Shown in pieces: positions 1-9,477 of a DNA stretch of 64,000 nt (position 1 is its first letter; every line of letters begins with the position of its first letter). The DNA is from Peribacillus frigoritolerans (GTDB lineage Bacteria; Bacillota; Bacilli; Bacillales; DSM-1321), in contig JAUPFL010000001.1 in the NCBI GenBank assembly GCA_030562215.1, forward strand, positions 3,584,501 to 3,648,500, read 5' to 3'. A program made the translations under genes and the position numbers. Under the pieces are notes generated by a model. It did not search any database and was not told the origin of the DNA. It saw nothing but the letters and a program-made list of their open reading frames with translations.

Positions 1-1
1 T

Positions 2-688
2 CTTGACCTGATTTATTACGGAACTGGGACTAGCGGATACCAATTGTGGTTTTTAACCGCATTAATTTGGAGTGTTATCATTCTCTTCGGTTTTTTAAAG
101 TTAAAAAAGTAAGGCTTCTTTTAACCATCAGCCTAGTATTAAACTTGTTAGGTCTTTTCGGACAATCGTATTCGGTGTTCTATGATTTTCCTCTAAGTAC
201 GCGGGATGCTTTATTCATAGGTCTTTTTATACAACTTTGGGATTCTTCTTTGCGGATGATGAATTCTTTAAAAGGCAAGAGCAATAACAGCCAAAACCTT
301 CTTATTATTAATTTTTATCTTCTTTATTGTCCAAGTGGTAGAGGGATACTTGTTAGATAAGATATTATCAGGAAGCCATGGTGAATATTTTATTTCCACT
401 ATCTTTTTAACTGCATTTCTTTTTTTATTTGCATTAAATAATAAAACATTGGGCAAGGATTTGTTCATTACTAAAGTAGGAGGAAGAGCCCTAGGTATAT
501 ACATTGTTCATGTAGTCTTCATCGATATTTTTGATTTGATTTTATCGGCAGTAAAAATGGATCATATATCTGACAATTTATTCTTAAAACTAATTGAGAC
601 ACTCCTTATAATTTCTATGTCGTACCTATCTTATGACCTACTTCAATATTTCAAAAGGCGTTTAAGCAAATTGATAAAAAGCAGTTAG
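2..688 (+). CDS. Acyltransferase family 3 membrane protein, C-terminal part (frameshifted, cut by window edge)
   Basis: This is the last third of an integral-membrane acyltransferase of the OafA/YrhL type, which moves acyl groups onto cell-surface glycans. The part visible is a run of hydrophobic helices. The family landmark FPLSTRDALF is near base 190, and the basic tail FKRRLSKL closes the protein. The start lies before base 1. The reading frame changes near 105, 225 and 320, each time at a T or A run. Adding one T near 225 restores the expected GLFYTTLGFFFA segment. The donor and acceptor cannot be told from this fragment. The family assignment is fairly firm. Confidence 0.7.
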
Positions 689-737
689 TGAAAAGTCAGA
701 ACCCCTTTACTTAAATGATGGGAGTTTATAAGCAGCA

Positions 738-775
738 AAAAAATCCCTGCTGGGAGCATGGGATCTTTTTTAACT
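738..775. terminator. Bidirectional hairpin between convergent genes
   Basis: The arms TCCCTGCT and AGCATGGGA (one bulge) flank a GGG loop, with an A run on the left and a T run on the right. It can end both the acyltransferase on the plus strand and the BASS transporter on the minus strand. Confidence 0.7.
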
Positions 776-784
776 TAAATATAA

Positions 785-1753
785 TTAAAGCTTGTTCTCC
801 ACCGGATGGACTGGAGCTTCCTCTATACTCTCGCCAGCAGACTTTTTAGACCAGTAAGTCGCAAGAATTGGTCCGGATATATTGTGCCATGCAGCAGCCA
901 GGACGCTTGGAAGTGCTGCCAGCGGGCCGAAATGTGCAGTGGCAAGCGCAACGCCTAACCCGGAGTTCTGCATGCCCACTTCAATCGAAATCGCTCTTCT
1001 ATTCACTTCATCAAGTCCAAGCACTTTTGCTGCTAAGTAACCAAACAGTAGCCCAAATCCGTTGTGAAGCATCACGGCAGTAAAAATAAGGAATCCGGAA
1101 GCAGCAATGCTAGCTGCGTTGCCTGAGACTACTGCACTTACAATAGTAATAATTGCTGCTACCGAAATAAGTGGTAAAACGGTCAAGCTTTTTCAACTAT
1201 TACAGGGAAAACCGCTTAATGGCCAAACCTAGAACAATTGGAAGAAGGATAACTTGTATAATGGACTTAAACATATCAAAAAATCAACCGGCATCCATTG
1301 TCCTGCCAGCAAAAGCAGAAGCAGTGGTGTCATGATTGGAGCCAGTAAAGTTGATACCGAAGTCATAGCTATCGACAAAGGTACATTCCCTTTAGCCAGA
1401 TATACCATAACGTTAGAGGCTGTTCCGCCTGGTACACAGCCAAGCAAAACCAGACCTGCAGCTAATTCAGCTGGCAAATTCATGAGTTTCGCAATTAGGA
1501 ATGCCACAGTTGGCATGATGATAAACTGGGCGCAAACTCCAATTATCACGGGCAGTGGTTTAGTGATGACGATTTTAAAATCAACCTTCAAAGTGAGCCC
1601 CATTCCAAACATGACAACGCCAAGCAATATTGTAATATAGCCTCCCAATCCCAAAAATGGCTCAGGAAAAATAAAGGCGATGACGGATATCAAGATAACC
1701 CAAACAGCAAAATATTTTCCGGCTAATGCACTGAATGCCTCTAATACTTTCAT
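785..1753 (-). CDS. Bile acid:sodium symporter (BASS) family transporter, YocS-like (frameshifted)
   Basis: A sodium-coupled transporter of the BASS/YocS family, about 323 residues with eight to ten hydrophobic helices. Family landmarks are the GMGLTL segment near residue 50, the GCVPGGTASN loop near 105, and EVGMQNSGLG in the second half. The start at 1753 lies four bases after the stop of the upstream oxidase gene, so the two probably share a transcript. The middle needs three single T insertions on the coding strand, near 1280, 1205 and 1190, all at short T runs. Some BASS proteins carry glycolate or other small organic acids. Together with the neighbouring GlcD-type enzyme this suggests uptake of that enzyme's substrate, which is inference. 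Confidence 0.82.
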
Positions 1754-1757
1754 TCCA

Positions 1758-3147
1758 TCACACTCTTTCTGGCATAAATATTTTATTTGGATTTAATAAA
1801 TTATCCGGATCAAGGGCTAATTTGATTTTTTCCATCACAAACAGTGAGTCTCCATGTTCTTTTTTCTGATATTTTTGTTTACCGACCCCAACACCATGTT
1901 CGCCTGTGCATGTTCCTTTACGCTCAAGGGCATATAGGACAATTTGTTCGTTTAGCTGTTCAGCTCTTTTAATCTCTTCTTGATTATTGTTATCGATCAT
2001 TAAGAGTACGTGATAGTTCCCGTCGCCTACATGGCCGACGATCCCACCGGTAAGGCCAAGGAAATCAACAGCTTCCCTTGCGTGGTGAATTGCACCGGAC
2101 AGCTCTGAAATCGGAAGGCAGACATCAGTCACCATCAGTTTTTTTTCCAGGGTTGCCATGAATATAAGCATAGGCAAGATTATGGCGAGCTTCCCATAGG
2201 CGGTTCCTGGCAGCATTATCTGTTTCAAATTCAATATCGAGACAATTATGTTCAGCAACTATTTCCTTAGTGAACTCTACGTCTTGCTTCAACCCGGCTT
2301 CATTGCCATGAAATTCCAAAAATAATGTAGGCGCTTCGTTATAGCTTGTATCACTATAAAGGTTAACATGCTTCATTGATGGTTCATCGACAAGTTCCAC
2401 CCTTGCTATTGGAACACCTGACTGCAAAATGGATACAACAGCTTCTACCGCATGGGTCAATGCCGGAAATGATGCTCTTGCCGCCATAACGTGCTCAGGA
2501 ATTCCGTAAACTCTTAACGTCAATTCCGTAAAGCAGCCAAGGGTTCCCTCTGAACCAACAAAAAGGCCGTTTAGATGGTAGCCTGATGATGATTTAGCGG
2601 CTAAACTGCCAGTATGTATAATCGAACCATCTGCAAGCACCACTTCAAGATCACGGACTTGGTCACGCATCACACCATATTTAACTGATGTCGTTCCACT
2701 TGCATTTGTTGCTGCCATTCCGCCTAGAGTGGCATCAGCTCCCGGATCCACGGAAAAAAACAAACCGTATTTTTTCAATTCTTTGTTTAGTTGCGAACGC
2801 GTTACGCCTGGCTGAACCTTTACGAGAAAATCGTTTTCACGCACTTCCAGGATTTTATTCATTAGTGAAAAATCAATAGTTATGCCATGGTTGTACGGTA
2901 TGACATGTCCCTCGAGGCTTGATCCCAACCCAAAAGGAACCATTGGTATTTTGTACTTATTCCCCAATTTCACAACTTCACTAACTTGCTGTGCGGTTTC
3001 TGGGAATACAACAATATCAGGAAGACTTACAGCATGATATGATTCATCCCTGCCATGTAATTCTCTTACTGTCTGGTTTTCCGTTACTTGACTTTCCGAA
3101 AGAATTTCCTTTAAATCGTTGATTAAATTTACACTAGCCGCTTCCAT
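1758..3147 (-). CDS. FAD-linked oxidase, glycolate oxidase GlcD / D-lactate dehydrogenase family (frameshifted)
   Basis: A flavoprotein that oxidises a 2-hydroxy acid such as glycolate or D-lactate to the keto acid, about 462 residues. The N-terminal FAD-binding PCMH fold holds the landmark PFGLGSSLEGH near residue 75 and GGMAATNASGT near 145. The C-terminal FAD-oxidase domain carries GHVGDGNYH and GTCTGEHGVG and ends LLNPNKIF. The ATG at 3147 follows a good AAGGAG site. The frame shifts near 2150 at a run of eight A (coding strand), and one fewer A joins the halves. It is followed by a BASS transporter and faces a GntR regulator. Unlike the second GlcD in this window, it has no GlcF partner beside it. 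Confidence 0.85.
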
Positions 3148-3199
3148 TCCATTCTCCTTCTTTCTGCTATATCATCCGTTTTTGTTATATCAAAAACTT

Positions 3200-3210
3200 T
3201 GGTCGAACCT
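3200..3210. promoter_or_regulatory. Degenerate FadR-type GntR operator, site 1
   Basis: The sequence TGGTCGAACCT matches the FadR-subfamily consensus TNGTNNNACNA except at the last base. It lies about 55 bases upstream of the glcD-like start, where bound repressor could block transcription. Confidence 0.4.
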
Positions 3211-3305
3211 ATACCGAGATTTAGTTTCTCCTTCATTTCTTCAACTATAGTATCGAGAGATGGTTTACCCTCCTTAATGGCTTTAAATGATATCGCTACC
3301 AAATA

Positions 3306-3320
3306 ATTGGTCTAACCAAT
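3306..3320. promoter_or_regulatory. Perfect FadR-type GntR operator, site 2
   Basis: ATTGGTCTAACCAAT is an exact dyad of ATTGGT and ACCAAT around a three-base centre, and contains TNGTNNNACNA in full. It lies between the divergent oxidase and GntR genes, so it is the best candidate operator of the GntR at 3641-4428. Confidence 0.65.
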
Positions 3321-3503
3321 TTTCATTATACTAAATTTTTTGACTTTTTCAACAATTATCCCATTTATGCTTTTCTCCATAAATAAATGCTTACTTGTCA
3401 GTGTTTATTGTTGATTTTCCATCCTAATAACAAAAACTTAAATGGCCTTTAATACCCAAATGAACGGGATTTGACTGAATCTGGACAATTATCTATTTAC
3501 CAT

Positions 3504-3518
3504 ATTGGTCTAACCGAT
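3504..3518. promoter_or_regulatory. FadR-type GntR operator, site 3
   Basis: ATTGGTCTAACCGAT differs from the perfect site at 3306 by one base. It repeats the same core TGGTCTAACC nearer the regulator gene. Confidence 0.55.
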
Positions 3519-3589
3519 TGAAATGACTTTTATATTGCGATTATCCCCTTGCTTCATAAATGAATGCTTGTTAGAATGATTTCACTAAT

Positions 3590-3600
3590 GGTCGTACCAA
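3590..3600. promoter_or_regulatory. FadR-type GntR operator, site 4
   Basis: TGGTCGTACCA is a full match to TNGTNNNACNA and a perfect short dyad. It sits 40 bases before the regulator's start, fitting autoregulation. Confidence 0.55.
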
Positions 3601-3640
3601 CATGTTTTTAGGGCTGTTATGGAAGGATGTGAAGGAAGTA

Positions 3641-4428
3641 ATGGATTCTATACCAGTTAAATCCCCCAAAGTGTACGAAATCATCTTCAATCAAATTAAG
3701 GAATCTTTTATTAGCGGGGAATTGCAACCTGAGATAAATTACCCCCTGAACGGGAGTTGTCCAATCGTTTTAAAGTGAGTCGAACATCTATCAGAGAAGC
3801 CCTTCGAGTATTGGAGATTAACGGAGTCATTGAGGTCAGACCAGGTGATGGGACATTTATCAGACAATCTGATGTTCAGTCACTGATCGAACAGCTAACC
3901 AACTCAATCATCAAAGCTGAGGACAACATGGTCTATGAAATGCTTGAAGTCCGCCGAGTAATTGAAACGGAGTGTGCTTTTCTTGCTGCGCAGAGAGCTA
4001 ACTCTCTTGATTTACAAAATATCCTTAAAGCTCTAGAAGAAATGGCACGTTCGGAACATGATGAAGAATTAGGCTTGCAAGCAGATCTGCTGTTTCACCA
4101 TAGTATTGCACAAGCCACAAACAATTCCATATTTGCTGGATTGGTCCATACTCTAAGTGATCAAATGAAAAATACGATTCGTGCCACCAGACGGCATCGT
4201 TTCGCAAAACCAGGTCATTTTCAAGAAACGCTTCAAGAACATAAAGAAATCTACTATTCTATCGCATTAAAGGACGCGGACAAAGCCAAGCAACTAATGA
4301 ATGCCCATATCATCCGCATTAGAGAACAGATGGCTACGGCAACACTTGAAAGCATTGGAGATGCTGCTAAAATTGCTTCTTATAAAAATGAAAAAGACCA
4401 TCATCACAATGCTGTTGGTGATAAATAA
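3641..4428 (+). CDS. GntR family transcriptional regulator, FadR/FCD subfamily (frameshifted)
   Basis: A DNA-binding repressor or activator that senses a small acid, about 262 residues. The N-terminal winged helix has the motif VSRTSIREALRVLE near residues 45-60. The C-terminal FCD domain is all-helical and carries histidines typical of a metal-bound ligand pocket (LLFHHSIA, QETLQEHKEI). The ATG at 3641 gives the usual N-terminus. One G must be added near 3733 to link it to the main body and restore the LPPERELSNRF segment. It faces the GlcD-type oxidase across about 490 bases holding four operator-like sites. LldR/LutR-type regulators of lactate or glycolate use are the closest functional idea, by inference. 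Confidence 0.85.
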
Positions 4429-4534
4429 GGTCCCGCTTGCTATATAACTAACCAGAACATGGAGTTATGCCCCTGAAATTATCAGTGAATTGATTTTTTA
4501 ACGGAGGCCTATTAATTGACACTGCTTTGCCCAT

Positions 4535-4562
4535 TAAAAAAGCGCCTTTCTCAGAGGGCGCT
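4535..4562 (-). terminator. Rho-independent terminator of the small gene at 4619
   Basis: The arms AGCGCC and GGCGCT, extended by G-U pairs, are followed on the minus strand by a run of six T. Confidence 0.75.
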
Positions 4563-4618
4563 AAGCTGGTTTATTATAGTTTTAAAAAATTGATCCCCTA
4601 TATAAGTAAATGTTGGTT

Positions 4619-4798
4619 TTATCCTTTTGACATAGTGAAGGAATCAACGTTACATACTTTTAGAGCATTATCAATCAATGAAAGCTGATCATTAATCATT
4701 GATAAGTAGGAAATATGATAGTCATTAATTTGTTTCTTTAACTCCAACAGCAGCGTTTTGTCCCTAAGTATAAGGTAAATCTCGTCTTGATGTAACAT
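4619..4798 (-). CDS. Small hypothetical protein, 59 residues
   Basis: I do not recognise this family. The ATG at 4798 is preferred because AAAGGAGA lies seven bases before it. An upstream in-frame start would place that ribosome site inside the coding region. The product is mostly helical and charged, with one cysteine and leucine-rich stretches (LLLELKKQI, LSLIDNALK). These resemble the short Spo0E-type or helix-hairpin regulators of bacilli in size only; the SQELD-type motif of Spo0E is not evident. A good terminator follows at 4535-4562, so it is a single-gene unit. Confidence 0.6.
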   Translation of the reverse strand: MLHQDEIYLILRDKTLLLELKKQINDYHISYLSMINDQLSLIDNALKVCNVDSFTMSKG

Positions 4799-4819
4799 AT
4801 CACTTCTCCTTTTAGTCAA

Positions 4820-5159
4820 GATATTACCTTTTACCCAAATTATTACAATCGTTAACTTATAAGTGGATGTTTTGTACCATATTTCACAATGAGTTGGACG
4901 ATTTTTTATTACAAACCATGCAACATAGTTTAAGGGGATTGGCTCAGTAACAGTTCCTCCTTATAGTAAAGATCCGTAAGTTGAAGCAGACAACGATAAG
5001 TATATAGAATATTATTAAAAAAGGCTGTCGTATATTAGTATTAAACGTCGAATATGCCCCCTTCTTACTTTGTTGTGTTAGACTTAATAGATAAAACCAT
5101 ATTTTCTTGGGGCTATTTGACTTTTCTTAGTCATACTTGCAAAGGAAAGGAGTGTAGAA
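4820..5159. other. Gene-free stretch upstream of the receiver-like gene
   Basis: AT-rich sequence between two divergent small genes. It should hold both promoters, but I could not single out a convincing -35/-10 pair, repeat or RNA element. An AGGAAAGGAG ribosome site ends it. Confidence 0.4.
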
Positions 5160-5531
5160 ATGGAGAAAATTAGCGTTTTTCTGGATGACTATCGGAAAGC
5201 ACCCGATGGCTATGTGTTAGTCGAAACTATTGACGAATGTATAGAGCTATTGCAAAACTTTGATATAGAACATCTTTCCTTGGACCATGATTTATTAAAT
5301 AAAACCAGGAATGGTTTTATGCTTGTACAAAAGATGGTCAAAGAAAAACTATTTGCTAATCGAATTACTATTCACTCTGCCAATTCAGTTGGCGGTAAAG
5401 CTATGTACAACTGCTTAAAACAAGCTCAACGGAATTTAATAATGCCCCCTGCCATTATTGTATCTTTAAGGCCACTGCCCCTCAAATTCTTCCCGTCAAA
5501 GGTTCTGAAACATTATTTGGAAATACGGTAA
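5160..5531 (+). CDS. Cyclic-phosphate-processing receiver-domain-like protein (cPRR type)
   Basis: A 123-residue single-domain protein. It opens with VFLDDYRKAP, and near residue 40 has LSLDHDL. This FLDDxRxxP ... LDHDL pattern is that of the small receiver-like domains described as cyclic-phosphate processing (cPRR), found in phage, toxin and RNA-repair contexts. The acidic residues correspond to the metal-binding pocket of CheY-like receivers. No output domain or kinase adjoins it. The C-terminal 15 residues, rich in P, F and K, may be out of frame. The AAAGGAG site spaced before the ATG supports the start. The family is likely; the role in this cell is unknown. Confidence 0.65.
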   Translation: MEKISVFLDDYRKAPDGYVLVETIDECIELLQNFDIEHLSLDHDLLNKTRNGFMLVQKMVKEKLFANRITIHSANSVGGKAMYNCLKQAQRNLIMPPAIIVSLRPLPLKFFPSKVLKHYLEIR

Positions 5532-5561
5532 ACTCTACTAAATCTCAATTACATTTAGTTT

Positions 5562-5600
5562 AAAAGGTAATAGTGGATTCAGACTCATTTACCCTTTTTT
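5562..5600 (+). terminator. Probable terminator after the receiver-like gene
   Basis: AAAAGGTAA pairs with TTACCCTTTT (one bulge) and runs into TTTTTT, 30 bases after the stop codon. Confidence 0.5.
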
Positions 5601-5628
5601 CTTTAATTTCCAATATACAGGTAAGTTC

Positions 5629-5660
5629 CAAGGGCAACAAGGGTTGCCCTTTTGCATTTT
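5629..5660 (+). terminator. Strong T-tailed hairpin
   Basis: AAGGGCAAC and GTTGCCCTT flank a short loop and are followed by TTGCATTTT. It may act as a second stop for the gene at 5160. Confidence 0.6.
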
Positions 5661-5754
5661 ATCTAGTTATTGTTCTGGGCCAAAAATAAAGAGCTGAAAA
5701 TAAATATAGGCATTCAAGTAAACGACATAGTTTTAAGGTTGCTAAAAAATAATA

Positions 5755-5792
5755 CAAAAAAGCAATTCACATGCAGTGTAATTGCTTTTTTA
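5755..5792. terminator. Bidirectional hairpin
   Basis: AAAAAGCAATT and AATTGCTTTTT form an almost perfect stem around CACATGCAGTGT, with A and T runs outside. It lies between the convergent receiver-like and EamA genes. Confidence 0.65.
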
Positions 5793-5937
5793 GAAGTGTA
5801 TGGATATAACTAATATAAAATAAGCTTTCGTTAATGTTCGAGCTTATCCCCCTACAGGGCAGGCTATTGGTTTTTATCGCCAAGTAAAAATAAACTACAG
5901 CAGAGATTCCATTATTTTGCCCGGTTTACTGATGACA

Positions 5938-6852
5938 TTACTTGTTTTTTACGATTGATAGTATCGTAATGGTGCTTATAATGCAGAGTGTGCCGAGCCA
6001 CTCGGCAAAACCGAATGTTACATTCAGCCAGAAAACGGATATCAAGGTTGCGGATAATGGCTCAACTGAAGCCAATAAACTTACCTCCGAAGCAGAGATG
6101 AATTTTGTACTTTCCAAATAAAAATAAAAAGCAATGATCGTACCGAAAATAATGATGAATAAAACAGCTGAAAATGAAGATAACGTCCATTTGCCTTCAA
6201 ATGCCCATGGGGGTGGATCACGCTAAAGCATATGCCTCCAATCAACATGCCCCAACCCACGACAATCATTGAACCCCATCTTGAAAGGAGTTTATAAGGC
6301 TGCAATGTATAGAATGCCAAGGCAAAGGCTGATGTTACTCCCAAAATACTGCCCACCCGGAAATGGAGAGTGTGCGTATGCTTCCTCCCGTCACAAGTAA
6401 AAAGTGCCTAAAATCGCTATGATCACAGCTACACTTACGGTAATGCCTGGAAAACGTTTGGAACGAATGGCTAAATAACAAGTGATCAGAGCCGGTGCCA
6501 AGTATTGAAGGACTGTGGCAGTGGCTGCGTTACCATGTTCAATTGCTGCAAAATATGTGTATTGAACAGCGAGCATTCCGAGAATTGCAAAAAGGATAAT
6601 TTGAAGCGCATCTTGTTTAGTTTTCCAAATCTCAAAAACTTGCAGTCTTTCATTCTTATAAGCGACCCCCAATAAGATGATTCCAGAAAGCAACAAGCGT
6701 ATAACAGTGAGCCACTCAGGACTGAAACCTTGCTGCTGGAATAGATATTGAGCTGCCGTTCCTGACACTCCCCATAACGCAGCGCCAGTCAGTACTAGTG
6801 CAATCCCTTTATTTCTTGAAGGTGATATAGCAACTAAAGTATCATTATTCAT
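5938..6852 (-). CDS. EamA/DMT family transporter (two frameshifts)
   Basis: A drug/metabolite-type exporter of about 305 residues with ten predicted helices in two EamA repeats. The first repeat contains LWGVSGTAAQYLF near residue 30 and ends with the helix before GTF. The second repeat is recovered by adding one T near 6395 (restoring GTFLLVTGGS) and one C near 6215 (restoring HPPWAFEGKW). The C-terminus then reads through the conserved SLLASVEPLSA landmark and stops at 5938. The ATG overlaps the stop of the GntR gene by four bases (ATGA), so the two are translationally coupled. The substrate is unknown; amino acids or their analogues are usual for the family. Confidence 0.85.
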
Positions 6853-7537
6853 TTTTCTTCCCCACTTTTTACACGTTCCGTATGGGTTTGAATTCTAAAG
6901 TAACTTTCTTTCCAATTCTTTTCTATCCCCTTTAGGACCATAGTGATATTTCCATTCCTAATTGCCTGTATGATCTGATCATGCTCATCAACGGAAAGGT
7001 TAACATCACTTACCTGATTGAAATAAAACAGTTCCATTCGTATAAGTTTTTGTTTGAGTCCCGATAGAATCCGCTTCAATTCATCATTTGTAGATAGATT
7101 GATGTAAATGGAATGAAAGTCATTATCTTTCTGGACGGCCACTATTTGATTTCCCTCGTCGATTGCGTTTTTCATTTCATGATTAATGGCTTCCATCTCA
7201 ATTAAGTGTCTTTCTTCAATGAAATCAAAAGCCTGTTCCATAGCCAGCTTTTCCAGTGTCCAAACAATGGAATAAATGTTTAATACCCCTTCGAATCGAA
7301 TAGGGGAAACAATAGTTGAACGGCTTGGCTTGGTCTCTACAAATCCCTCATCCTCAAGCCTTAAAAGTGCTTCTCTAATAGGGGTTCTGCTTACTCCCAA
7401 TTGTTCGGCTAATTCTTTGTCGCGTAATTGTTGGCCTGGCGCCAGGGTTCCTTGGACAATCCAATCCCGCAATATCATATATGCTTCTTCACGTACAGAA
7501 GTACGTTTAATTTTTGTGATGAATTTGAATGCACCAA
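6849..7537 (-). CDS. GntR family regulator, FCD subfamily (frameshift near start)
   Basis: A transcription factor of about 229 residues: winged helix with the motif GVSRTPIREALLRLE near residue 45, then a helical FCD sensor domain. The likely start is the TTG at 7537, eight bases after AAGGAGG. One A must be added in the AAAAA run near 7515 to join this start to the body. It overlaps the EamA transporter start, so it most likely controls that exporter. A TGCAATAT/ATATTGCA dyad upstream is the probable self-operator. The inducer is unknown. Confidence 0.82.
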
Positions 7538-7571
7538 CAGCTATACCTCCTTAAAATATAAATATACAATA

Positions 7572-7592
7572 TGCAATATATCACATATTGCA
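7572..7592. promoter_or_regulatory. Candidate operator dyad for the GntR-EamA operon
   Basis: TGCAATAT and ATATTGCA are exact inverted arms separated by ATCAC, in an AT-rich stretch 35 to 55 bases upstream of the GntR start. Confidence 0.5.
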
Positions 7593-7973
7593 AATCGTTG
7601 AAATAGAAATTAGAAAATTTTACTTCTGTTGTATTTTTTTAGGATTTTATAATTGCTCCGTCACATGCGTAAGACTCCCCCAGTTTGTGTCTTTAAAACG
7701 ACTATTTAAGTTTTTTTGAATGCTGGAAATTACATTCATGTTTTGATCAACCAACAATTGGAAAAGGGTTCCATGACCGGAAGTTGATTTTTCAATGTTG
7801 TTCCTGTTTGATAAAGATAGGCTATGAATTCTCAACAAAGGCCACCCGAGCTTTAGTAACAAGGCGAATGTCTGTAAGGGTTTATTAAAACGTAGATCAT
7901 TCCACAGACCTGTTCAGGAAAAAAGGAATTGGGACAGGGATCTTTGAAGTTGGAGGCCAAACTCAGTGGCGGC

Positions 7974-8018
7974 AAGCGGGTAAAAGCCTATTCTACTAGA
8001 ATAGGTCCGCTTGTTTTG
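7974..8018 (+). terminator. Long hairpin with short T tail in a gene-free stretch
   Basis: CCTATTCTA and TAGAATAGG are perfect inner arms, and AAGCGG/CCGCTT outer arms follow. TTGTTTTGG comes after on the plus strand. No gene on the plus strand precedes it. The whole 7593-8205 interval otherwise holds only weak open frames that I cannot support. Confidence 0.4.
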
Positions 8019-8205
8019 GCAGGCTTTAAACTATTCAGCTGGATTTCGTTCCGCTCTAAATAAGGGGATATGCAAATAAAAATTGAAAATGGGAGTGATT
8101 CCCTTAGGGGAGGTCATTTCCAAATACCAAAGAAAGATGACCATAGTCGAAATACTTACCTTGCAACAAAATTTCGATTGAAATTCAAATCGGTTCGAAT
8201 ATTTT

Positions 8206-8346
8206 CTAAAAAAATGTCTTGAAAATGTCTTGATGCTGACCGCACTCATTACATGAATATTCTATTTCCAATGCATCTTCAGTCACTGTATGAACTGTCT
8301 CTTTTTTACAAGTTTCACAAAATCTCTTTTCGGATATTTCTTTCAT
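8206..8346 (-). CDS. Zinc-ribbon miniprotein, 46 residues
   Basis: A short reading frame on the minus strand with two CxxC knuckles, FCETCKKE near residue 10 and SCNECGQH near residue 32, spaced about 20 residues apart as in treble-clef or rubredoxin-like zinc ribbons. Between them is an acidic strand-like stretch, and the protein ends KTFF. The ATG at 8346 follows GGAG at somewhat long spacing. The four cysteines in regular spacing make chance unlikely in AT-rich DNA. A role in nucleic-acid or protein binding is typical for such ribbons, but none can be assigned here. Confidence 0.65.
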   Translation of the reverse strand: MKEISEKRFCETCKKETVHTVTEDALEIEYSCNECGQHQDIFKTFF

Positions 8347-8493
8347 TTATCATTCACACTCCGTTTAATCATCATTGTTTTGTAGCCTTGTTAATATTAT
8401 TTTGCGAATATGCAACAGAAAAAATACCTTTTTCCTGAAGGACTTCAAAAAGAAGCTAAAGAACTCAGAGAAAAAGGTACTTTAATATTTAAT

Positions 8494-9305
8494 TCACCTT
8501 GGGTTCCAATACATCAAAGCTGCATGAAACGGATATTCGTATTCGAAGCTTCCTTGATTTTCCACCACATATTTATTAAGGATCGTTTTTACTTCATCAT
8601 AGGAAAAATGTTCATCGAGAATTTTTGTTGTATTATCGCGAAGCATTTCTTCATAGGTCGAATAGATTTTTTTACTTTTCAATTTAACGATCTTACAGTC
8701 CGCCAGTATTCCAAGTTGATACAAAACATTCAAGATGTGTATGTAATCCCGCTTTCTTAAATTGATCGTATATCCTCTTTGCTTCAATTCCATATAATGT
8801 GGTTTTTCCGGTCCGGTTGTCATCCCTACTATCACTAAACGGGCTGCAGACTCATTCATTTTCAATAAGGTTTGACCGATTTCTGTCATACGGTAATAAC
8901 AATTAAAACCAAACACTACATCATATTTGTCACTTATGGTCTCACTTTCCCACTTATCATGAATCAACTCCATGTTACCGAAACCTTTTTCGTTCGCCTG
9001 GGATTCCAAAAAGCTGATAATGCTTTTGGAACTATCTATACAAGTTAGCTTCCTGACTTCTTTTGCGATATCAAATGTATAATTGCCCCATCCAGGGCCG
9101 ATTTCCAATACATGATCATCCTGTTTTAATAATGCCAATAACTCTTGCTGCACAATTTTTGCATAAGGGTCCGCTTTATGTTGTTTTTTCCCAGCAACCT
9201 TGGAAGCCCAAAAGCTTCTTCTGCACCATCATCTTTTAGTCTGTTAGGTATTTTTCCTGTATGATCTGCCATTGCCTGTTTCCAAAGTTCAATATAATCT
9301 GTCAT
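8494..9305 (-). CDS. Class I SAM-dependent methyltransferase (frameshifted)
   Basis: A methyltransferase of about 270 residues. The SAM-binding motif I reads VLEIGPGWGNYT near residue 70, the acidic end of strand 2 is LTCIDSS, and the motif IV region is YDVVFGFNCYYR. The ATG at 9305 follows GGGAGA. An upstream in-frame start is not needed. One T added near 9213 restores the sequence EEAFWASKVAGKK and links the N-terminal segment. The C-terminal third, beyond residue 190, is helical and probably a substrate cap. The substrate is not evident, and no pathway genes adjoin it. Confidence 0.8.
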
Positions 9306-9422
9306 CTTTTCTCCCTGAATTCGTATGTATTTATCGGTTTTCAAATTAAAGCAAACAACCAAATACTTCCTATATTAAATATATTAGCATACCATAGTCA
9401 AAACTTTTGTTTAGCCATAAGA

Positions 9423-9446
9423 AAAAGGAGCAAAAACTTTGCTCCT
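9423..9446 (-). terminator. Terminator of the HEAT-repeat gene
   Basis: GGAGCAAA and TTTTGCTCC form a tight stem followed by TTTTTC on the minus strand, about 30 bases after the stop at 9478. Confidence 0.8.
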
Positions 9447-9477
9447 GTATAAATATTGCTTATTTTTCTATAAACTT

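Noticed and set aside
5820..5935. A frame on the plus strand reading FVNVRAYPPTGQAIGFYRQ
   Set aside because: It has no start or ribosome site, is short, and overlaps the end of the EamA gene region. It may be a relic of an acetyltransferase-like gene, but I cannot support that.
7647..7862. A 71-codon minus-strand frame
   Set aside because: No ribosome site, no recognisable motif, and biased composition. It is likely a chance frame in a non-coding stretch.
8031..8249. A 72-codon minus-strand frame overlapping the zinc-ribbon gene
   Set aside because: It overlaps the better-supported CxxC frame in another register and shows no protein-like pattern.
8410..8760. A plus-strand frame beginning MQQKKYLFPEGLQKEAKELREKG
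   Set aside because: The first 25 residues look protein-like, but the remainder is the antisense of the methyltransferase gene. There is no ribosome site.
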